From NCBI RefSeq assembly GCF_032586235.1, contig NZ_JAWHTD010000012.1, forward strand, positions 42,831 to 106,830: a DNA stretch of 64,000 nt. The letters run 5' to 3'. The position numbers were made by a program, and so were the translations under genes. This DNA comes from Aestuariicoccus sp032586235. GTDB lineage: Bacteria > Pseudomonadota > Alphaproteobacteria > Rhodobacterales > Rhodobacteraceae. Positions 52,311 to 61,033 of the stretch are shown here, in pieces. Below the pieces are notes generated by a model that saw nothing but the letters and a program-made list of their open reading frames with translations, was not told the origin of the DNA and searched no databases. The stretch's first letter is position 1. Each line of letters begins with the position of its first letter.

Positions 52311-53138
52311 ATGCCGCGTGACAGCCGCGCCGGGCTGACGGTTCACTGGCAGAGCCTGAGCGAGGGGCGCGCGCCCGCACTTTTGCTGCATTGCGCGCTG
52401 GCCTATTCGGGAGCCTACCGCGCGCTGGCCGAGGCGCTGACGCCCGATCTTGGGATCGTCGCGCCGGACATGCCGGGGCACGGGCGGTCTGACGACTGGG
52501 ACGGGCAGACCGACATGCACGATCTGGTCACCGCCGTCGCCGCCAGCTTCCTTGTGCCCGGCACGCATCTGATAGGCCACAGCTTCGGGGCCACCGTGGC
52601 GCTGCGGCTGGCGCAGGAGCATCCCGGCCAGGTCGCCAGCCTGACCCTGATCGAGCCGGTGCTTTTTGCCGCTGCAAGGGACGAGGACCCGGCTCTGCAT
52701 GCCGACCACATGAGGCGCAGCGCGTCTTATGTCGAGGCGATGAAGGCCCATGACTGGGAGACGGCGGCAGAGCGCTTTACCGCCAACTGGGGCGACGGGC
52801 GCAACTGGGAGGCGCTGCAGCAACGCCAGAGCGAGGGGTTCATCCGCCGGATCCCGCTGGTCGCCGCCACGCAGGACTGTCTCAACGAAGACACCGCCGG
52901 CCTGCTGGCCCCAGGCCGGATCGAGGCGGTGCGCGCGCCGACGTTGCTGTTGCGCGGGGCCAGGACGATGCCGGTGATCGCCCCCGTCCAGGCCGCGATC
53001 GCGCGCCGCCTTCCGGACGCGCGCGAAGAGGTGATCGCGGGGGCGGGGCATATGCTTCCGCTCAGCCACCCCGAGGCCGTCGCCGCCGCCATCCGGGCCC
53101 GTCTCGGGGCGCTTTCCCCCGGCGCTCAAAGCGGGTAA
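52311..53138 (+). CDS. Alpha/beta-fold hydrolase
   Basis: Protein of 275 aa. Nucleophile serine in LIGHSFGATVAL, oxyanion segment LLLHCALAYSG, and the catalytic histidine in GAGHMLPLSHPE; an acidic residue before it completes the triad. An ester or lactone hydrolase is likely; a role as the missing enol-lactone hydrolase of the pca pathway cannot be excluded but nothing specific supports it. It starts directly after the HCCA-isomerase-like stop. Confidence 0.86.
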   Translation: MPRDSRAGLTVHWQSLSEGRAPALLLHCALAYSGAYRALAEALTPDLGIVAPDMPGHGRSDDWDGQTDMHDLVTAVAASFLVPGTHLIGHSFGATVALRLAQEHPGQVASLTLIEPVLFAAARDEDPALHADHMRRSASYVEAMKAHDWETAAERFTANWGDGRNWEALQQRQSEGFIRRIPLVAATQDCLNEDTAGLLAPGRIEAVRAPTLLLRGARTMPVIAPVQAAIARRLPDAREEVIAGAGHMLPLSHPEAVAAAIRARLGALSPGAQSG

Positions 53139-53162
53139 GGCGCGGGCAAAGGGGGGCGTCTT

Positions 53163-53822
53163 ATGTCACATGTCACGCTTGTTCGCCACGGGCAGGCCAA
53201 TTCGCATAACCGCACCGAAGGCGGCTACGACCGGCTGAGCGATCTCGGCTGGCAGCAATCGCGCTGGCTGGGCGCGCATTTCCGCGACAGCGGCGAGGTC
53301 TTCGCCCGCGTCTATTGCGGCACGCTGCGCCGCCACCGCGAAACCGCCGAAGGCATTGCGGCGCAAACGCCGGGCGAGACGGTCGTCGACCCACGGCTGA
53401 ACGAGCTGGAATACTTCAACATGAGCCAGGCGCTGGCCGAGCAGCATGGCATCGCCATCCCGACCGACCGCGAGGAATTCGTGAGGCATCTGCCGCAGCT
53501 CTTCACCCATTGGCGCGACGGTCGGCTGGAGGGCGTCACCGAAAGCTTCGATGCATTCGAGGCGCGTGTGCGCGAGGTGGTGCACGACATCGCGGGCGGC
53601 GCGGGCCGCGCGCTGGTGGTGACCTCGGGCGGGCTGATCGGGATGGCGATGCGGGTGACGATGGGGCTGGATATCCCGGCGCTCTGCCATGTCTGCCTGT
53701 CGATCATGAACACATCCGTTCATCGCTGGCAGCCGTTCCCGACCGGGCTGGCGCTGACCCAGTTCAACGCCGTGCCGCATCTGGAAACCGTCGAGCGACA
53801 GCTGGCGCAGACGCATATCTGA
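53163..53822 (+). CDS. Histidine phosphatase family protein
   Basis: Phosphoglycerate-mutase-like phosphatase, 219 aa. The phosphorylated histidine is in LVRHGQANSHN near the N-terminus, and the RHRETAEG and VVTSGGLIGMAMR motifs complete the site. The substrate is unknown. It follows the hydrolase by 24 bp on the same strand. No link to the downstream saccharopine genes is apparent, which begin 130 bp later. Confidence 0.88.
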   Translation: MSHVTLVRHGQANSHNRTEGGYDRLSDLGWQQSRWLGAHFRDSGEVFARVYCGTLRRHRETAEGIAAQTPGETVVDPRLNELEYFNMSQALAEQHGIAIPTDREEFVRHLPQLFTHWRDGRLEGVTESFDAFEARVREVVHDIAGGAGRALVVTSGGLIGMAMRVTMGLDIPALCHVCLSIMNTSVHRWQPFPTGLALTQFNAVPHLETVERQLAQTHI

Positions 53823-53952
53823 CGCAGGCGGCATTGGGTTGGGGAAGGCGCTGCATGTCCACGGGACGGGTCGCGGCGACATGCCGTCCATCGCCCCTTT
53901 AAGCCCGGCACCGGCTGCGGTAGCGTTGCGCCAAACCACGGGGGGACAGATC

Positions 53953-55014
53953 ATGACACATCTCTGGGTGCGCGCCGAACAGCGTCCGAACGAGGACCGC
54001 GTCGGCATCCTGCCCGAAGGCGTGGCGGCGCTGATCGCCCAGGGCTTTCGCGTCACGGTCGAGGAAAGTCCCGCGCGCGTGATCCCGCTGGAGGGCTACA
54101 GCGCCGCCGGCGCCGAGATCGCGCCCGAGGCCAGCTGGCCCGAAGCCCCCGAAGACGCCATCGTATTCGGCCTGAAGGAACTGCCGGAAAGCGACCTGCC
54201 GCTGCGCCACCGCCACATCATGTTCGGCCACGCCTACAAAGGCCAGCCCGCCGGGCAGCGCCTGTTGCGGCGCTTCGCGGCGGGGGGCGGCACGCTCTAC
54301 GATCTTGAATACCTGACCGACGCCGACGGCCGCCGCGTCGCCGCCTTTGGCTATTGGGCGGGTTATGCCGGGGCCGCGGTGTCGCTGAAATGCTGGGCGG
54401 CGCAGCAGCGCGGCGGGATCTGCGGGCCGGTGTCGTCCTACGACAACGCCGCCGCCCTGCTGGCCGACCTGCAATCCGAACTCGTCGCGCTTAACTCCGG
54501 CCGCCCCACGGCGCTGGTCATCGGCGCTCTGGGGCGTGTGGGCACCGGGGCAAGCGACCTCTGCCGCGCGATGGGGGTGCCGGTCACCGGCTGGGACATG
54601 GCCGAAACCGCCCACGGCGGCCCCTTCCCCGAGGTGCTGGCGCATGAGCTTTTCTTCAACTGCATCCTCGCGCGCCCGGGCACCCCGGTCTTCGTGCCCG
54701 CCTCGGCCAAAACGGCCGAGCGGCGTCTGCGGGTGATCGGTGACATCGCCTGCGACCCCGACAGCGACTTTTCCCCGATCAAGGTCTATGACCGGACGAC
54801 CTCGTGGGACGCGCCGGCGCTGCGGGTGCATGACGACCCGCCGCTCGACGTGATGGCGATCGACAACCTGCCCTCGCTGCTGCCGCGCGAATCCTCCGAG
54901 GATTTCGCGGACCAGCTCTTGCCTCATCTGAAAACCCTCGGCGATCTGGCGGGCGGCGTCTGGGGCCGCGCCAGAGGCCATTTCGACACGCATATTCAGG
55001 AGCTTTCCACATGA
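53953..55014 (+). CDS. Saccharopine dehydrogenase (lysine-forming)
   Basis: Protein of 353 aa, resembling saccharopine dehydrogenase (NAD+, L-lysine-forming, LKR-type): the alanine-dehydrogenase-like start LWVRAEQRPNEDRVGILP, the FGLKELPESDLPLRHRHIMF motif and a Rossmann-like LVIGALGRVGTGASDL. In the catabolic direction it joins lysine and 2-oxoglutarate to form saccharopine. GGGGGA precedes the ATG at 53953. It overlaps the next gene, its partner, by 4 bp. Confidence 0.88.
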   Translation: MTHLWVRAEQRPNEDRVGILPEGVAALIAQGFRVTVEESPARVIPLEGYSAAGAEIAPEASWPEAPEDAIVFGLKELPESDLPLRHRHIMFGHAYKGQPAGQRLLRRFAAGGGTLYDLEYLTDADGRRVAAFGYWAGYAGAAVSLKCWAAQQRGGICGPVSSYDNAAALLADLQSELVALNSGRPTALVIGALGRVGTGASDLCRAMGVPVTGWDMAETAHGGPFPEVLAHELFFNCILARPGTPVFVPASAKTAERRLRVIGDIACDPDSDFSPIKVYDRTTSWDAPALRVHDDPPLDVMAIDNLPSLLPRESSEDFADQLLPHLKTLGDLAGGVWGRARGHFDTHIQELST

Positions 55015-56141
55015 CGATCCACTGGTGCGGCACGGGCCTCTCGTCGATCCCCGGCCTGCGGCGGCTGATCCAAGCGGGCCATTCCGTGACCGTCTGGAAC
55101 CGTACCATCGCCAAGGCCCGCGACGCGGTCGGCGATCTAACCGACGACATCCGCGCCTTTTCGCCCGAAGCGCTGGAGGGCGCCCTGGGGCCAAGCGACG
55201 TGGTCGTGTCGATGCTGCCGGGCGACTGGCATGTCGTGCTGGCGGAGCTCGCCATCGAGAAAGGCGCGCATTTCGTGTCGTCGAGCTATATAGCGCCCGA
55301 GATGCGGGCGCTCGACACCAAGGCCAAGATGGCCGGGGTCTGCCTGGTGAATGAGGTCGGGCTCGACCCTGGCATCGACCACCTGATGGCGCATGATCTG
55401 GTCCGCGCCTACCGCGCCTCGCCCGCCTACGACCCCGAAAACGTGGTCAGCTTCACCAGCTATTGCGGCGGCGTGCCCAAGGTGCCCAACGCCTTCCGCT
55501 ACAAGTTCAGCTGGGCGCCGGTGGGCGTGTTGAAGGCTTTGCGCTCGCCCTCGCGCTCGATCCGGCACTTTGCCGAGCTCGAGGTGAAGCGTCCCTGGGA
55601 CGCGCTGTCGCGCTATGATGCGCCGCTGCCCGACCCCGAGACGTTCGAGGTCTACCCCAACCGCGACTCGCTGCCCTTCATGGCCGACTACGGCTTCGAC
55701 CCGCGTTGGAAGGTCAAGGATTTCGTCCGCGGCACCTTGCGCCTCAACGGCTGGGCCGAGGCCTGGGCGGACATCTTCGCCGAAGCCGGCACCGCGACCG
55801 ACGAACGGCTGGCCGAGTTGGCCGATGAGCTGCTGGCCAAGAACGCCTATGCCGAGGGCGAGGCGGACCGCGTGGTGCTCTGCGTGTCGCTGATGGTCGA
55901 ACGGGACGGCCGGACGGTCTGGCACAAGACCTGGGTGATGGACGCCTGGGGCGACGCGCGCGGCACCGCCATGGCGCGGCTGGTGTCGGTGCCGGTGTCG
56001 CTGGCCGTCGAGGCGGTCCTGCAGCGCGAAATCGCGCCGGGTGTCAGCGCCGCCCCCTCCGATCCCAAACTGGTGGGCCGCTTCATGGACGAGGTGGGCA
56101 CCCTGGCGCAGCATCTGATGCTGGTTGACCACACCGACTGA
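55011..56141 (+). CDS. Saccharopine dehydrogenase (glutamate-forming, reductase-type)
   Basis: Protein of 376 aa, the second step of the saccharopine route: it splits saccharopine into glutamate and 2-aminoadipate-6-semialdehyde. N-terminal HWCGTGLSSIPGLRRLI is the dinucleotide-binding loop, with VCLVNEVGLDPGIDHLMAH characteristic of the family. It overlaps the first-step gene by 4 bp, so the two form a bifunctional unit like the fused plant and animal LKR/SDH. The semialdehyde dehydrogenase is not adjacent. Confidence 0.88.
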   Translation: MTIHWCGTGLSSIPGLRRLIQAGHSVTVWNRTIAKARDAVGDLTDDIRAFSPEALEGALGPSDVVVSMLPGDWHVVLAELAIEKGAHFVSSSYIAPEMRALDTKAKMAGVCLVNEVGLDPGIDHLMAHDLVRAYRASPAYDPENVVSFTSYCGGVPKVPNAFRYKFSWAPVGVLKALRSPSRSIRHFAELEVKRPWDALSRYDAPLPDPETFEVYPNRDSLPFMADYGFDPRWKVKDFVRGTLRLNGWAEAWADIFAEAGTATDERLAELADELLAKNAYAEGEADRVVLCVSLMVERDGRTVWHKTWVMDAWGDARGTAMARLVSVPVSLAVEAVLQREIAPGVSAAPSDPKLVGRFMDEVGTLAQHLMLVDHTD

Positions 56142-56163
56142 GCGTTCTTAAGACCGCCGTCGG

Positions 56164-56257
56164 AGCGAGAGGCCAGCCCCTCGCGCTCCCCGGGATATTT
56201 TTGGATCAGTGAAAACAAGGGCGCGCGCCCCCGTTTCATCGATCCATAAATATCCCC
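56164..56257. repeat. AAATATCCCGGGG repeats, inverted pair
   Basis: Two copies face each other in the convergent gap between the saccharopine and CoA-transferase genes. The minus-strand copy (56164-56213) carries GGATCAGTGA (56203-56212) and GGGATATTT (56192-56200) and, read in reverse, nearly matches the copy at 22716-22751. The plus-strand copy (56234-56257) carries AAATATCCC at 56248-56256 but lacks the GC hairpin. Confidence 0.72.
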
Positions 56258-56285
56258 GCCGGAGGCATCTCTCTCTTTGGGTGCG

Positions 56286-57413
56286 TCAGCTGTCATGCTC
56301 GCCCAGTTTCGGTGAAGGGCGGTCGGTGACGAGGTCGGCGTCCGAGAACCGGAACGGGGCGCGGATGCCGGGGATGCCGCCTGGTGCGATCTGCATGCCG
56401 CGCGCCTGCACCTGCGGGTCGGCCATGACCTCGGCCATGTCGTTGATCGGGCCAGCGGGGACGCCTTCGGCCTCGCAGGCGGCCAGAAGATCGGCCTTGT
56501 TCATGCGCAGGGTCGCCTCGGTCAGGCGGCGGGTCATGTCTTCGCGGTTGGCGATACGGTCGGCGTTGGTCAGGAATTCCGGCGCCTCGGCCATGTCGGC
56601 CAGACCGAGCAGGCGGCAGAGGCGCTGGTATTGCGCATCGTTGCCGGTGGCGATGATGATGAAGCCGTCGGAGCAGTCGAAGACCTGGTAGGGCGTGAGG
56701 TTGGGGTGGTAATTGCCCGTCCGCCCCGGCGGCGTGCCGGTGGCGAGGTAGTTCAGCGCCTGGTTCGCGGTCGCCGACACCGCGCAATCCAGAAGCGCCA
56801 TGTCGATATGCTGGCCCTTGCCGGTGCGGGCGCGCTGGTGCAGCGCGGCAAGGATGCCGGTGACCGAGTAAAGCCCGGTGAAGAGATCGGTGATCGCCAC
56901 GCCGGCGCGCTGCGGCTGGCCGTCGGGATCGCCGGTGATCGACATCAGCCCGGACATGCCCTGAATGATGTAGTCATAGCCCGCGCGGTGGGCATAGGGG
57001 CCGTCCTGGCCGAACCCGGTGATCGAGCAGTAGATCAGGCCCGGATTGACGGCAGCGGCGCTTGCGTAGTCCAGCCCGTATTTCGCCAGCCCGCCGACCT
57101 TGAAATTCTCGATCAGGATGTCGGCCTCGGCGATCAGGCCGCGCATGGTCTCTTGCCCCTCGGCCGAGGCGAGATCGACGGTGATCGACCGCTTACCCCG
57201 GTTGCAGGAGTGGAAATAGGCGGCCGAGCGGTCGCCGTCGCGGTCGATGAAGGGCGGGCCCCACTGGCGGGTGTCGTCGCCGCGCGGGGCCTCGACCTTG
57301 ATCACCTCGGCGCCCAGGTCCGCAAGCGTCTGACCGGCCCAGGGGCCGGCCAGAATGCGTGCCAGTTCGATGACCTTCAGGCCTTCGAGCGGCCCGTTCG
57401 GAGCGGATGTCAT
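56286..57413 (-). CDS. CaiB/BaiF family CoA-transferase
   Basis: Class III CoA-transferase, 375 aa. The N-terminus KVIELARILAGPWAGQTLADLGAEVIKVE is typical, and the expected catalytic aspartate is D176 in GVAITDLFTGLYS. It moves CoA between acyl carboxylates; the pair of acids is unknown. Its start overlaps the stop of the dsbA gene by 1 bp, so it is coupled to it, which is unusual given their unrelated functions. Confidence 0.9.
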   Translation of the reverse strand: MTSAPNGPLEGLKVIELARILAGPWAGQTLADLGAEVIKVEAPRGDDTRQWGPPFIDRDGDRSAAYFHSCNRGKRSITVDLASAEGQETMRGLIAEADILIENFKVGGLAKYGLDYASAAAVNPGLIYCSITGFGQDGPYAHRAGYDYIIQGMSGLMSITGDPDGQPQRAGVAITDLFTGLYSVTGILAALHQRARTGKGQHIDMALLDCAVSATANQALNYLATGTPPGRTGNYHPNLTPYQVFDCSDGFIIIATGNDAQYQRLCRLLGLADMAEAPEFLTNADRIANREDMTRRLTEATLRMNKADLLAACEAEGVPAGPINDMAEVMADPQVQARGMQIAPGGIPGIRAPFRFSDADLVTDRPSPKLGEHDS

Positions 57414-58072
57414 CAGCCGAGTTCGTCGTCCAGGATGGATTTGAACTCGTCATAGGGCATGTTGCTGTACTTGGTGCCGTTGATGACGAAGGAGGGCGTC
57501 GAGGTGATGCCGTGTTCCTCGGCGTTGGCCTGGTACCATTCGACCAGCGCCCGCAGCTTGGTCCCGTCGGAGAGGCAGCTTTCCAGCTTGTCCTTGTCGA
57601 CCCCGGCCAGCAGGCCGATCTTGCGCAACTCGCCTGCGATGGCGGCATCCGATCCGGCGCGGGCCCAGTCCTGCTGGCCCTTGTAGACCAGATCGGTGAT
57701 GCCGAAGAATTTCGACGGCTCGCAGCGCGCGATCAGCGAGGCCCACATGCCGTATTTGTCGAAATACACCTCGCGGTAGGTAAACTTGATCTTGCCGGTG
57801 TCGATATAGTCGGCTTTCAGCTGCTTGTAGGTGTTGGCGTGGAAATTGGCGCAATGCGGGCAGGTGTAGCTGGCGTATTCGATCACTTCGACGGCGGCGT
57901 CGGCATTGCCCTGCACCATCTCGACGATCTCGACATCGGCGGCGGTCTGGGCGCTGGCGGCGCCGGGCAGCACGATCTCGGCGCCCTTGGGCGCGGCCTG
58001 CTGGGAAATCCACCAGCCGCCGCCGGCCAGCAGGCCGATGGCAAGAAGTGCGGAGGTTGCGATACGTTTCAT
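57413..58072 (-). CDS. DsbA family thioredoxin-like protein
   Basis: Protein of 219 aa, exported or membrane anchored through the N-terminal hydrophobic segment (ATSALLAIGLLAGGGWWIS). Active-site C71-P-H-C74 in YASYTCPHCANFH, a long insertion with helical domain, and the cis-proline in ITSTPSFVINGTKY. It introduces or shuffles disulfides in periplasmic proteins. The position between dciA and the CoA-transferase keeps the DUF721-DsbA pairing common in alphaproteobacteria. Confidence 0.9.
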   Translation of the reverse strand: MKRIATSALLAIGLLAGGGWWISQQAAPKGAEIVLPGAASAQTAADVEIVEMVQGNADAAVEVIEYASYTCPHCANFHANTYKQLKADYIDTGKIKFTYREVYFDKYGMWASLIARCEPSKFFGITDLVYKGQQDWARAGSDAAIAGELRKIGLLAGVDKDKLESCLSDGTKLRALVEWYQANAEEHGITSTPSFVINGTKYSNMPYDEFKSILDDELG

Positions 58073-58104
58073 ATGAATGCCTCTTCTGATGTCGCCGCGA
58101 CCGG

Positions 58105-58617
58105 CTATTTGCGGCCTTCGACCTTGGATATGACGTTTGTGGCCAGACGTTCAAGCGCCGCGCGCAGCCCATCGTCGCGCACATCGCCGGCGGTCTGCCG
58201 GGCGCGCTCGACGATTTCCGGGGCGGGGTCTGCGGGTTTGGCCTTAGGCGCGTGGTCAAAGGCGACGCGGCCTTCGGCAAAGCCCGTGGCGGCGGTCTGG
58301 GTGATGCGCACGCGCTGGACGGCGTTGTAGCCGTAGACGGCGTTGACCCGCTCGCGCAGCGCGTCCTTCTGCATCTCGAGCAACGGGGCCTGCGCGCCGG
58401 TGGTCAGGATCGTCAGGGTCGCGCCCATGCCGCCACGGCCATAGCTGATCTCGACCGGGCGCGCGATGGCGGCGATGTCGGCGCCCGCGATCTCGGCCCA
58501 ATGCGTCAAGAGCCGCGCCTGCGCAAAGCCGCGCGATTCGCTGGCGCGCCGGATCCGGCCTTGCAACAGGCTGGCGGTGCGGGCGAAACCCTTGGTGGTC
58601 GAGGGGCGGTAGGCCAT
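58105..58617 (-). CDS. dciA: DciA family replicative helicase loader (DUF721)
   Basis: Protein of 170 aa. The DUF721 core (LLTHWAEIAGADIAAIARPV, MGATLTILTTGAQAPLLEMQ and the ALRERVNAVYGYNAVQRVRI motif) identifies DciA, which loads the DnaB helicase in bacteria lacking DnaC. A low-complexity tail follows. The gene is divergent from mutY and upstream of a DsbA gene, an arrangement common in this class of bacteria. Confidence 0.9.
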   Translation of the reverse strand: MAYRPSTTKGFARTASLLQGRIRRASESRGFAQARLLTHWAEIAGADIAAIARPVEISYGRGGMGATLTILTTGAQAPLLEMQKDALRERVNAVYGYNAVQRVRITQTAATGFAEGRVAFDHAPKAKPADPAPEIVERARQTAGDVRDDGLRAALERLATNVISKVEGRK

Positions 58618-58708
58618 GATTGACTCCGTCGTTCGGGCGCTATTCTAGTGACGCAGCCGCCCGGCGCCAGCCTTGAATTCACCCTTGCTTGTCACAGGAT
58701 TGTCAGAC

Positions 58709-59755
58709 GTGCGTGACCCCGCCGACCCCCTCGTTCTGCTGGAGTGGTACGACCGCCACGCCCGCGCCATGCCCTGGCGCGTGGGCCCCGCTGCGCGGGC
58801 CCGGGGCGAACGGCCCGACCCCTACCGTGTCTGGCTGTCCGAAATCATGCTGCAACAGACCACCGTGGCGGCGGTGAAATCCTATTTCGAGAAATTCACC
58901 ACGCTCTGGCCCCGCGTCACTGATCTGGCGGCCGCCGAAGATGCCGACGTCATGGCCGCATGGGCCGGTCTTGGGTACTACGCCAGGGCGCGCAACCTGC
59001 TGAAATGCGCCCGCGTGGTGACCGCCGAGCATGGCGGCAGCTTTCCCGCCGATCACGCGACCCTGCTGACGCTGCCCGGCGTCGGCCCCTACACGGCGGC
59101 GGCGATCGCCGCCATCGCCTTCGACCGGCCCGAGGTTGTGGTGGACGGCAATGTCGAACGGGTGATGGCGCGGCTGCATGACCACCACACGCCCCTGCCC
59201 ACCGCCAAGCCGCGCCTGACCGACATGGCCGCGGCGCTGACGCCCGAAGCACGGCCGGGCTGTTATGCCCAGGCGGTGATGGATCTGGGCGCCACGATCT
59301 GCACCCCGCGCAACCCGGCCTGCGGGCTCTGCCCCTGGCGCGGCTCCTGCGCGGCCTGGGCCAACGGCACGGCGGCCGAACTGCCCAAGAAGCTGCCCAA
59401 GAAGCGCAAGCCGACGCGGCTGGGCATCGCCTATCTGGTACGGCGCGTGGATGGCGCCTGGCTGCTGGAGCGCCGTCCGGACAAGGGGCTCTTGGGCGGG
59501 ATGCTGGGCTGGCCCGGGTCTGACTGGGGCGACGACCCCAAGGACAGCCCGCCCATCCGCGCCGAATGGAAGACGCTTGGCGAAGAGGCGCGCCACACCT
59601 TCACACATTTCCACCTGCGCCTGACCGTCAAGACCGCGCTGGTGCCCATGGACCGCAGGCCGGATCGCGGCGATTTCATCGAATTGCCCGACTTTCGCCC
59701 ATCCGATCTGCCAACGGTGATGCGCAAGGCCTTTGATCTGGCACAAGGCGCGTGA
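58709..59755 (+). CDS. mutY: A/G-specific adenine glycosylase
   Basis: DNA repair glycosylase that removes adenine mispaired with 8-oxoguanine. About 348 aa. Motifs: catalytic glutamate in WLSEIMLQQTTVAAV, helix-hairpin-helix LPGVGPYTAAAI with aspartate in VVVDGNVERV, the 4Fe-4S cluster cysteines in CTPRNPACGLCPWRGSC, and a C-terminal NUDIX-like domain. A GTG at 58709 after AGGA is taken; an in-frame TTG at 58673 would add 12 residues. Divergent from dciA. Confidence 0.93.
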   Translation: MRDPADPLVLLEWYDRHARAMPWRVGPAARARGERPDPYRVWLSEIMLQQTTVAAVKSYFEKFTTLWPRVTDLAAAEDADVMAAWAGLGYYARARNLLKCARVVTAEHGGSFPADHATLLTLPGVGPYTAAAIAAIAFDRPEVVVDGNVERVMARLHDHHTPLPTAKPRLTDMAAALTPEARPGCYAQAVMDLGATICTPRNPACGLCPWRGSCAAWANGTAAELPKKLPKKRKPTRLGIAYLVRRVDGAWLLERRPDKGLLGGMLGWPGSDWGDDPKDSPPIRAEWKTLGEEARHTFTHFHLRLTVKTALVPMDRRPDRGDFIELPDFRPSDLPTVMRKAFDLAQGA

Positions 59756-59820
59756 CGTCAGGCTTGGCCAGACTACGCGGCAGAGGCTAATCTGGCATCC
59801 AAAAGACCCGGAGCAGAAAC

Positions 59821-60948
59821 ATGGACAAAAGCATCGGCCGCCTGAGCACGGCACTGCCGTTCTGGATGTCGCTGGGGCTGGTGCCGCTGGTGTGGTTCGG
59901 CGCGGCGCAGGGCGGCTGGTGGGTGCTGTTGCCGATCGTGGCGACATGGTATCTCTTTTCAGCGCTCGACGCGGCGCTTGGGGTGAACCTCGACAATGTG
60001 GATCCCGAGACCGGGGAGGAGCACCTCTTCTGGTACAAGCTGGTCACGCAGGTCTGGGTGCCGCTGCAATTCCTCAGCCTCTTTGGTCTGATCTGGTACG
60101 TGGGCCAGGCCACGCATCTGAACGGATGGGAGACATTCGGCGTCTTCTTCGGGGTCGGCGTGATGACCGGGACCATCGGCATCAACTATGCGCACGAGCT
60201 GATGCACCAGAAGAACCGGCTGGAGCGGACACTGGGCGATCTGCTGCTGGCGATGGTGCTTTATTCGCATTTCAGGTCGGAACACCTGCTGGTGCATCAC
60301 CGCTACGTGGGCACGCCGCGCGATCCGGTGACGGCGCGGTATAACGAGGGGTTCCACCGCTTCTATCCCCGCGTCCTGCGCGAAAGCCTGGTGTCGGCCT
60401 TCCGCGCCGAACGGGCGATGCTGGCGCGCAAGGGGCTGCCCTGGCATCACCCAAACAATCCGTTCTGGCGGTACTGGGCCCTGCAGGCGGCGATGCTGGC
60501 GCTGGCCTTTGCGCTGGCGGGCTGGGGCGGGATCTTGCTTTTTGCGGTTCAGGCAGGCGTGGCCGTCTGGCAGCTGGAGCTGGTGAATTACGTCGAGCAT
60601 TACGGGCTGACGCGGAAACATCTGGGGGACGGAAGGTACGAACACGTGATGCCCCGGCATTCTTGGAACGCGGCGCACAAGGCCTCGAACTGGCTGCTGA
60701 TCAATCTGCAACGGCATTCGGACCACCATTACAAGCCCGACCGGCGCTTCCCGCTTTTGCAGAACCACACCGAGGCGGATGCGCCGCAACTGCCCTACGG
60801 CTATCCGGTCATGACCATGGCTGCGATGCTGCCGCCGCTGTGGCGGCGAGTGATGAACCCCCGCGTGCGGCGCTGGCGCGAGACATATTATCCCGAGATC
60901 ACGGATTGGACCCACTACAACCACGCCGACCTCCCCCTGCCCCGTTAG
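59821..60948 (+). CDS. alkB: Alkane 1-monooxygenase
   Basis: Integral-membrane di-iron hydroxylase, 375 aa, oxidising medium-chain n-alkanes at the terminal carbon. The histidine boxes are present: HELMH, HLLVHH (HLLVHHRYVGTPRD) and HSDHH (LQRHSDHHYKP), plus NYVEHYGL, with about six membrane segments. It needs rubredoxin and rubredoxin reductase; neither is in the window, so they must be encoded elsewhere. It is followed by a complex palindrome before the convergent MaoC gene. Confidence 0.93.
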   Translation: MDKSIGRLSTALPFWMSLGLVPLVWFGAAQGGWWVLLPIVATWYLFSALDAALGVNLDNVDPETGEEHLFWYKLVTQVWVPLQFLSLFGLIWYVGQATHLNGWETFGVFFGVGVMTGTIGINYAHELMHQKNRLERTLGDLLLAMVLYSHFRSEHLLVHHRYVGTPRDPVTARYNEGFHRFYPRVLRESLVSAFRAERAMLARKGLPWHHPNNPFWRYWALQAAMLALAFALAGWGGILLFAVQAGVAVWQLELVNYVEHYGLTRKHLGDGRYEHVMPRHSWNAAHKASNWLLINLQRHSDHHYKPDRRFPLLQNHTEADAPQLPYGYPVMTMAAMLPPLWRRVMNPRVRRWRETYYPEITDWTHYNHADLPLPR

Positions 60949-60959
60949 GCCCGGGAAGC

Positions 60960-61026
60960 GGTGCGCAATAAATGCGCACCCTACGGGCGTCGCGCTGTGG
61001 TGTAGGGTGCGCATTCACTGCGCACC
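60960..61026. repeat. Inverted pair of GGTGCGC palindromes
   Basis: GGTGCGCA (60960-60967) pairs with TGCGCACC (60973-60980), and GGTGCGCA (61006-61013) pairs with TGCGCACC (61019-61026). The two units are mutually inverted, with GTAGGG/CCCTAC flanks, so the whole 67 bp folds into a cruciform-like structure. The copy at 33942 is related. It fills the convergent gap between alkB and the MaoC gene. Confidence 0.75.
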
Positions 61027-61033
61027 GTGCCCG

